Source of the DNA: Arenicola marina
Taxonomy: Eukaryota > Annelida > Polychaeta > Arenicolidae
Assembly: GCA_964019135.1 (NCBI GenBank)
Contig: OZ025250.1
Coordinates: forward strand, 46,717,174 to 46,781,173
DNA: 64,000 nucleotides
Direction of reading: 5' to 3'
The notes under the pieces are model-generated. The model was given only the letters and a program-made list of their open reading frames with translations, had not been told where the DNA came from and ran no database searches. The stretch's first letter is position 1. The number at the start of each line of letters is the position of its first letter. The position numbers and the translations under genes are program-made. Shown one piece after another: positions 58,179-64,000 of this stretch.

Positions 58179-58179
58179 G

Positions 58180-58860
58180 GAAAAGTAATGGCATAATTAT
58201 GCCTTTGCTCACCAGAACCTCTGTAAATGACCCCATGAGAGGTAACCAATCATCTTCTTGTCAAACCGTGACACGAGTTAAGAAGTGACCGGTCACAGTG
58301 GGAGGTGGGGAGAGGTGGTGGGCGGGGTGGGGGCGGGGGGGGTATTAGACCTGGTGGGCATCAGCCAAGTGAGGGCGAAGTCTAACTCTGCACTAAATAT
58401 TGGCAAGCTATGATTCTATTATCTAAAAATGTAATTGTATGATAATATTAGTGTGTCAATGAACTTACGATGCTTACCATCCATTCTCTCGACTAGTCTT
58501 CTAGTTCCAGCTTAATAGTAAGAAAACAACTTCACTCCTAGCGGCATGCTACAGAGTTGGGCAAACAGTTGATTCCTTTCTACGTATTACCCTAAAGACC
58601 TCAGGAATCTAAATTATCTTCTCTCTGTACTTTGACATTCTATTAATCTTACTGCTCTAAACATTATTATCTCGAGTGAGAAGTGAACAATGAGGGGGTG
58701 ATTACTTCAGGTCCATATATCAAAAGCAACGTCTGCGAGGTGGGGGTTGAGTTTCGGAGTCATACATATCTTATGGCAGGGATGACGCTCCTTCGCCTGT
58801 TTAATGGGCGCCAGGACGCAGGCCCTGGGCGGGCGATGTGACCGATCGGCCAGGAGATGG
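58180..58860. other. non-coding spacer
   Basis: A G-rich patch (58300-58345), then AT-rich unique sequence. No gene supported. Confidence 0.35.
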
Positions 58861-58864
58861 TATG

Positions 58865-59300
58865 GGGAGTGGAGGGGGGGGGGGGGTGCGTGGGGCGGTG
58901 GAAGGGGGGGGGGGCGGTGGAAGGGGGGGGGGCGACCGGGGCATGGAGCGGGAGGGGCGTGGAGGAGGGGGGGAGTGGGGCGGGAGGGGCGTGGAGGAGG
59001 GGGGGAGTGGGGCGGGAGGGGCGTGGGGCCGCAGGGGCGTGGGGTGGGAGGGGCGTGGGGCGGGAGGGGCGTGGGGTGAGAGGGGCGTGTGGCGGGAGAG
59101 GTGTGGGGAGTGAGGGGCGTGGGACTGTGGGAGGAGCGTGGGGCGACAGCGGTGGGAGGGGCGTGGGGCGATGGGAGGGGCGTGGGGCGGGAGGGGCGAG
59201 GGGCGGGAAGGGTGTGGGCGGTGGGAGGGAGCGTGGGACGGGAGGGGTGTGGGACTGTGGAGGGTTGGGGGACTAGAGAAAGTGTGGGCGGTAGAGGTAA
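58865..59300. repeat. G-rich degenerate minisatellite
   Basis: Repeats of GGGAGGGGCGTGGGGC with GGAGG and TGTGGG variants, about 15-17 bp per unit. Open frames rich in Gly/Arg (plus) or Pro/His (minus) are by-products. Confidence 0.8.
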
Positions 59301-59818
59301 GAGGTGGGTGTGGCAGGTTGACATGTTCAGTGATGAGGAGGGAGGGAGGAGGAGAACGACCCCTGTAGGGGCCGTCAGGGGAGATACTATCCTCGCCAAT
59401 CTGTAGCAGGGATTGGACGGTGGGGCGAGGGGTGAGGGGTGAGGGGTGGGAGTGGGGGGGGGGGGGGGGTACGACGGTCAATCCGGACCACCGTTTATCA
59501 ACGGTCGCTTTTCGTATCACCCGTCGGCCACGGCGACAAACTCAATTCCACGGCGGACGGCGTGGTGGACGCTGAATGCTGTCCGCCACAGCCCCCTGAT
59601 TGCCCAATCCTGTCTCCGGGGCGCCTTCACTGCGGGATCACTGCCCTAATTGATTTGAGTCTATTGTGTGTGCGGCGAGGTGAGGTTCATGCTCTCGTTC
59701 ACACCTCGCCTGGCGCGAGATCGCCTCTCAGGAGTTTGTGGGGGAGGAAGGATTGGGGGCACGTGCCCGGCGTTTATCGCGGTGCTCGGGCAATGTCTGC
59801 TGGTCTAAGTGCTGTCTG
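59301..59818. other. spacer before the 15-bp array
   Basis: Unique sequence with a G run (59453-59469). The plus-strand open frame from 59439 runs into the array and is not supported as a gene. Confidence 0.35.
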
Positions 59819-61205
59819 CAAGGGTGTTGTTTGCCTGGGTGTTGTTTGCCTGGGTGTTGTTTGCCTGGGTGCTGTTTGCCTGGGTGTTGTTTGCCTGGGT
59901 GTTGTGTGCCTGGGTGTTGTTTGCATGGGTGTTGTTTGCCTGGGTGTTGTTTGCCTGGGTGTTGTGTGCCTGGGTGGTGTTTGCCTGGGTGGTGTTTGCC
60001 TGGGTGTTGTTTGCCTGGGTGTTGTTTGCCTGAGTGTTGTTTGCCTGCTTGTTGTTTGCCTGGGTGTTGTTTGCATGGGTGTTGTCTGCCTGGGTGTTGT
60101 TTGCCTGGGTGTTGTTTGCCTGGGTGTTGTTTGCCTGGGTGTTGTTTGCCTGCGAGTTGCTTGCCTGGGTGTTGTTTGCATGGGTGTTGTTTGCCTGGGT
60201 GGTGTGTGCCTGGGTGTTGTTTGCCTGGGTGTTGTGTGCTTGGGTGTTGTTTGCCTGGGTGGTGTTTGCATGGGTGTTGTCTGCCTGGGTAGTGTTTGCC
60301 TGGGTGTTGTTTGCCTGGGTGTTGTTTGCTTGGGTGTTGTTTGCATGGGTGTTGTTTGCCTGGGTGTTGTTTGCCTGGGTGTTGTTTGCCTGGGTAGTGT
60401 GTGCATGGGTATTGTTTGCCTGGGTGTTGTTTGCCTGGGTAGTGTGTGCCTGGGTGTTGTTTGCCTGGGTAGTGTGTGCCTGGGTGTTGTTTGCCTGGGT
60501 GTTGTTTGCCTGGGTGTTGTTTGCCTGGGTGTTGTTTGCCTGGGTGTTGTTTGCCTGGGTGTTGTTTGCCTGGGTATTGTTTGCCTGGGTGTTGTTTGCC
60601 TGGGTGTTGTTTGCCTGGGTGTTGTTTGCCTGGGTGGTGTGTGCCTGGGTGTTGTGCGCCTGGGTTTTGTCTGCCTGTGTGGTATTTGCCTGGGTGTTGT
60701 TTGCCTGGGTGTTGTTGGCCTGGGTGGTGTGTGCCTGGGTGTTGTTTGCCTGGGTAGTGTGTGCCTGGGTGTTGTTTGCCTGGGTGGTGTTTGCCTGGGT
60801 GTTGTTTGCCTGGGTGTTGTTTGCCTGGGTGGTGTGTGCCTGGGTGTTGTTTGCCTGGGTGGTGTGTGCCTGGGTGTTGTTTGCCTGGGTGGTGTTTGCC
60901 TGGGTGTTGTTTGCCTGGTTGTTGTTTGCCTGGGTGTTGTTTGCCTGGGTGTTGTTTGCCTGGGTGGTGTGTGCCTGGGTGTTGTTTGCCTGGGTGGTGT
61001 TTGCCTGGGTGTTGTTTGCCTGGGTGGTGTGTGCCTGGGTGTTGTTTGCCTGGGTGGTGTTTGCCTGGGTGTTGTTTGCCTGGGTGTTGTTTGCCTGGGT
61101 GTTGTTTGCCTGGGTGTTGTTTGCCTGGTTGTTGTTTGCCTGGGTGTTGTTTGCCTGGGTGTTGTTTGCCTGGGTGTTGTTTGCCTGGGTGTTGTTTGCC
61201 TGGCT
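59819..61205. repeat. 15-bp minisatellite, about 92 units
   Basis: Unit TGGGTGTTGTTTGCC; variants TGGTGT, TAGTGT, TGTGTGCC, TTGCAT. Five codons per unit, so every frame is open on both strands (CLGVV, FAWVL and CLPGC pentapeptides on plus; QHPGK and TTPRQ on minus). These are not genes. Confidence 0.95.
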
Positions 61206-61284
61206 GCTGCTTGCATCCCATCAGGAACCTTGGCCCCCCTTTTCGCGTCATATTTGAGTGACAATGTTAAATAATTCGATCAGA

Positions 61285-61345
61285 TAATCAGTTTCACGTC
61301 AACACATTATTTCACGTCAACACATTATTTCACGTCAACACATTA
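61285..61345. repeat. 18-bp tandem repeat, 3 units
   Basis: Unit CACATTATTTCACGTCAA. Confidence 0.85.
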
Positions 61346-61550
61346 TTGTCTTACAAACACTTTCTTCTTTAAAACCGCTACTATTTTGATGTTTTTTCGT
61401 GTAGGATAATCCTCGCGAGGCGCATGAAGAACATGAACCAATAACATAAGGATAAAGTGTTTCTTGCTAGCGAGAACCATTTTTCTCAGAGGTCTGGTCT
61501 TAAACCATGGACGCCTATCTTCCTTGAAGCAGTAAACATGGCATGTGTTG
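61346..61550. other. non-coding spacer
   Basis: Unique sequence; the 77-codon minus-strand frame here has no recognisable domain. Confidence 0.3.
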
Positions 61551-61552
61551 AC

Positions 61553-61690
61553 GTTATGAGCCGCCACGGGTGACACATGGTGACGTTATGAGCCGCCACG
61601 GCTGACACATGGTGACGTTATGAGCCGCCACGGCTGACACATGGTGACGTTATGAGCGGCCACGGCTGACACATGGTGATGTTATGACAG
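61553..61690. repeat. 32-bp tandem repeat, 4 units
   Basis: Unit GTTATGAGCCGCCACGGCTG plus ACACATGGTGAC, highly similar. Confidence 0.85.
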
Positions 61691-61746
61691 TGAGACACCG
61701 GGAAGACGACCCCGGCCTAACGTGCAGTGGCAATGGCTTGTGTCGT

Positions 61747-62000
61747 TGTACATGTATATTCAGGGCGCTTTACCCAACTCTAGTCACATCGCGTCAATGG
61801 CAGAAGGAAGGAAGAGCGGAGCCATGTCCCCGGGGGTAACCCCCTACTCTTTACGAAGAAGGGCATGGCACCTGTATCCTGCGACCACGCAGACATGGCC
61901 AAAGCCGGGGCTCGAACCATCGATCCACGTGCCGTTAGGCTCTCAGGTGGCCAGAACACTCAAGGCGAGCGCTCTAGCCCACTGAGCTATCGGGGCGGCC
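61747..62000 (-). repeat. tRNA-derived SINE, full-length reference copy
   Basis: The minus strand starts GGCCGCCCCGATAGCTCAG with A box TAGCTCAGTGGGC, followed by AGAGCGCTCGCC and B box GATGGTTCGAGCCCCGG. The body has TGGTCGCAGGATACAGGTG and GGGGTTACCCCCGGGGACA, and it ends GTAAAGCGCCCTGAATATAC. Best-preserved copy of the family seen at 13871-14117, 14763-14820 and 15447-15600. Confidence 0.85.
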
Positions 62001-62248
62001 ATGTGGTGACAAAGGGTGAATGTAGCCTAAAGATATTTTTCATCGAAGAAAAAAAAAAAAACATAATTCAATGTGTAAACACACGCATTGTCGTCTAGAA
62101 ATGGGTTTTCGGTGGTCTAGAGCTCACTTCCGTTAGCTTGTAAACACAGGTAAATCAATATGAAGTGATTTTCATGCATCGATTAATTCGTCTGTGAGAT
62201 GTGCATATTCGGTGTTGCCAGAGTGAAAAGCGGCGTCTCTGATCAAAA
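62001..62248. other. non-coding spacer
   Basis: AT-rich unique sequence with a poly-A run (62048-62061). Nothing else seen. Confidence 0.3.
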
Positions 62249-62345
62249 TGCCGTATTTTACAGCTGTGAACTGTTGTAATTCGTTAGCCATACCGGATCG
62301 TGACCACACCAGGGGGTCATTTCACTGAAACCCCATAACTCTTAA
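62249..62345 (+). pseudogene. possible decayed THAP-domain start
   Basis: ATG at 62249 opens MPYFTAVNCCNSLAIP, followed by GSFH and an in-frame stop. THAP proteins typically start M-P-x-x-C-x-A-x-x-C-x-N and have an SFHxFP block about 20 residues later. The first Cys is Thr here and the SFH block is followed by TGA. A GTAAGA donor-like site follows at about 62349. Could be a relic of a THAP transposon or gene, or chance. Confidence 0.3.
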
Positions 62346-62560
62346 CGGTAAGATTAAAAAAATGACTTACCGGCCCGACGAAAAGCGAAAAATGGTGAAT
62401 TTATTATAAATATATGTCAAACATGTTTTTGAATACTGAACGAAGTTGGCTGCAATAATCGATAATAACCAATAATCGCAGTATAACGCTTATTCCATTG
62501 CTCGTCAAATTATATTCTGTCGTTAAATTAGCAAGTAGGAGATACGGTTACGAGCTGGTA
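62346..62560. other. non-coding spacer
   Basis: AT-rich unique sequence leading into the last array. Confidence 0.3.
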
Positions 62561-62564
62561 AACT

Positions 62565-64000
62565 ATTAGTGGAACGATGGAGCCGCGGCACCAGCCTAGA
62601 CACTTGGTGGAACGATGGAGCCGCTGCACCAGCCTAGACACTTGGTGGAACGATGGAGCCGCGGCACCAGCCTAGACACTTGGTGGAACGATGGAGCCGC
62701 GGCACCAGCCTAGACACTTGGTGGAACGATGGAGCCGCGGCACCAGCCTAGACACTTGGTGGAACGATGGAGCCGCGGCACCAGCCTAGACACTTGGTGG
62801 AACGATGGAGCCGCGGCACCAGCCTAGACACTTAGTGGAACGATGGAGCCGCTGCACCAACCTAGACACTTAGTGGAACGATGGAGCCGCTGCACCAGCC
62901 TAGACACTTAGTGGAACGATGGAGCCGCGGCACCAGCCTAGACACTTAGTGGAACGATGGAGCCGCTGCACCAGCCTAGACACTTAGTGGAACGATGGAG
63001 CCGCTGCACCAGCCTAGACACTTAGCGGAACGATGGAGCCGCTGCACCAGCCTAGACACTTAGTGGAACGATGGAGCCGCTGCACCAGCCTAGACATCTA
63101 GTGGAACGATGGAGCCGCTGCACCAGCCTAGACACTTAGTGGAACGATGGAGCCGCGGCACCAGCCTAGACACTTAGTGGAACGATGGAGCCGCTGTGCC
63201 AGCCTAGACACTTAGTGGAACGATGGAGCCGCTGCACCAGCCTAGACACTTAGTGGAACGATGGAGCCGCTGCACCAGCCTAGACACTTAGTGGAACGAT
63301 GGAGCCGCTGCACCAACCTAGACACTTAGTGGAACGATGGAGCCGCTGTACCAGCCTAGACACTTAGTGGAACGATGGAGCCGCTGCACCAGCCTAGACA
63401 CTTAGTGGAACGATGGAGCCGCTGCACCAGCCTAGACACTTAGTGGAACGATGGAGCCGCTGCACCAGCCTAGACACTTAGTGGAACGATGGAGCCGCTG
63501 CACCAGCCTAGACACTTAGTGGAACGATGGAGCCGCTGCACCAGCCTAGACACTTAGTGGAACGATGGAGCCGCTGCACCAGCCTAGACACTTAGTGGAA
63601 CGATGGAGCCGCTGCACCAGCCTAGACACTTAGTGGAACGATGGAGCCGCTGTGCCAGCCTAGACACTTAGTGGAACGATGGAGCCGCTGCACCAGCCTA
63701 GACACTTAGTGGAACGATGGGGCCGCTGCACCAGCCTAGACACTTAGTGGAACGATGGAGCCGCTGCACCAGCCTAGACACTTAGTGGAACGATGGAGCC
63801 GCTGCACCAACCTAGACACTTAGTGGAACGATGGAGCCGCTGTGCCAACCTAGACACTTAGTGGAACGATGGAGCCGCTGCACCAGCCTAGACACTTAGT
63901 GGAACGATGGAGCCGCTGCACCAGCCTAGACACTTAGTGGAACGATGGAGCCGCTGCACCAGCCTAGACACTTAGTGGAACGATGGAGCCGCTGCACCAG
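62565..64000. repeat. 38-bp minisatellite, about 38 units, running off the window
   Basis: Unit TGGTGGAACGATGGAGCCGC plus GGCACCAGCCTAGACACT. The first seven units mostly have TTGG and CGCGG; later ones have TTAG and CGCTG, with scattered TGTGCC and CAACCT forms. The array continues past the window end. Confidence 0.95.

Larger units (their letters stand above)
56028..58179. repeat. second copy of the ~2.15-kb duplicated block
   Basis: Corresponds to 53605-55762; includes second copies of the 60-bp exon and of both exon-like segments. Confidence 0.85.

Noticed and set aside
59439-61274. 611-codon frame with CLGVV repeats
   Set aside because: The 15-bp array has no stop in any frame; there is no signal or domain outside the repeat.
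61747-62000. True tRNA gene on the minus strand
   Set aside because: A and B boxes are good, but the acceptor stem does not pair and the unit continues as a repeated SINE body.

Overview
The window is from an animal genome. It holds spliced genes with GT/AG introns, a eukaryotic THAP-domain DNA transposon, tRNA-derived SINEs, LINE fragments and two 200-N scaffold gaps. About 28 kb of the 64 kb (my estimate) is minisatellite DNA with units of 7 to 58 bp. Together with splice-acceptor-bearing intronic minisatellites and near-identical blocks either side of each gap, this suggests a very heterozygous marine invertebrate. Amphioxus is my best guess, because it is known for so-called mirage minisatellites that span splice junctions. 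That assignment is inference.

Layout. 1-6.2 kb: an apparently intact two-gene DNA transposon of the ISL2EU type. It has a plus-strand YqaJ nuclease with a PHD finger (681-905 and 1501-2466) and a convergent minus-strand THAP/HTH/DDE transposase in three phase-matched exons (5426-5228, 4674-4453, 4010-3019). 6.2-6.8 kb: a 585-bp foldback element. 6.9-13.9 kb: a 30-bp array, a LINE relic, then a G-rich 49-bp array. 13.9-18.5 kb: SINE copies, short elements with GGATCC-type inverted ends, and a 35-bp array in which every unit carries a tRNA-like B box. 19.0-20.7 kb: a 24/15-bp G-rich array.

21.6-58 kb: an unidentified minus-strand host gene for a single-pass membrane protein. Its confident exons are at 53949-53890 (duplicated at 56373-56314), 49990-49767, 25590-25362 and 21784-21642, and their splice phases match at every junction. 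Its introns are filled with minisatellites (37, 18, 13, 37, 33, 23, 15, 58 and 14 bp units and others). Two of these repeat the 3' splice acceptor of the next exon. 58-64 kb: a G-rich block, a 15-bp array, another SINE copy, a possible decayed THAP start and a 38-bp array that runs off the end of the window.

The long open frames inside the arrays (up to 676 codons) arise because the unit length is a multiple of three and the unit lacks stops. I do not treat them as genes. No intact tRNA, rRNA, CRISPR or LTR element was found.
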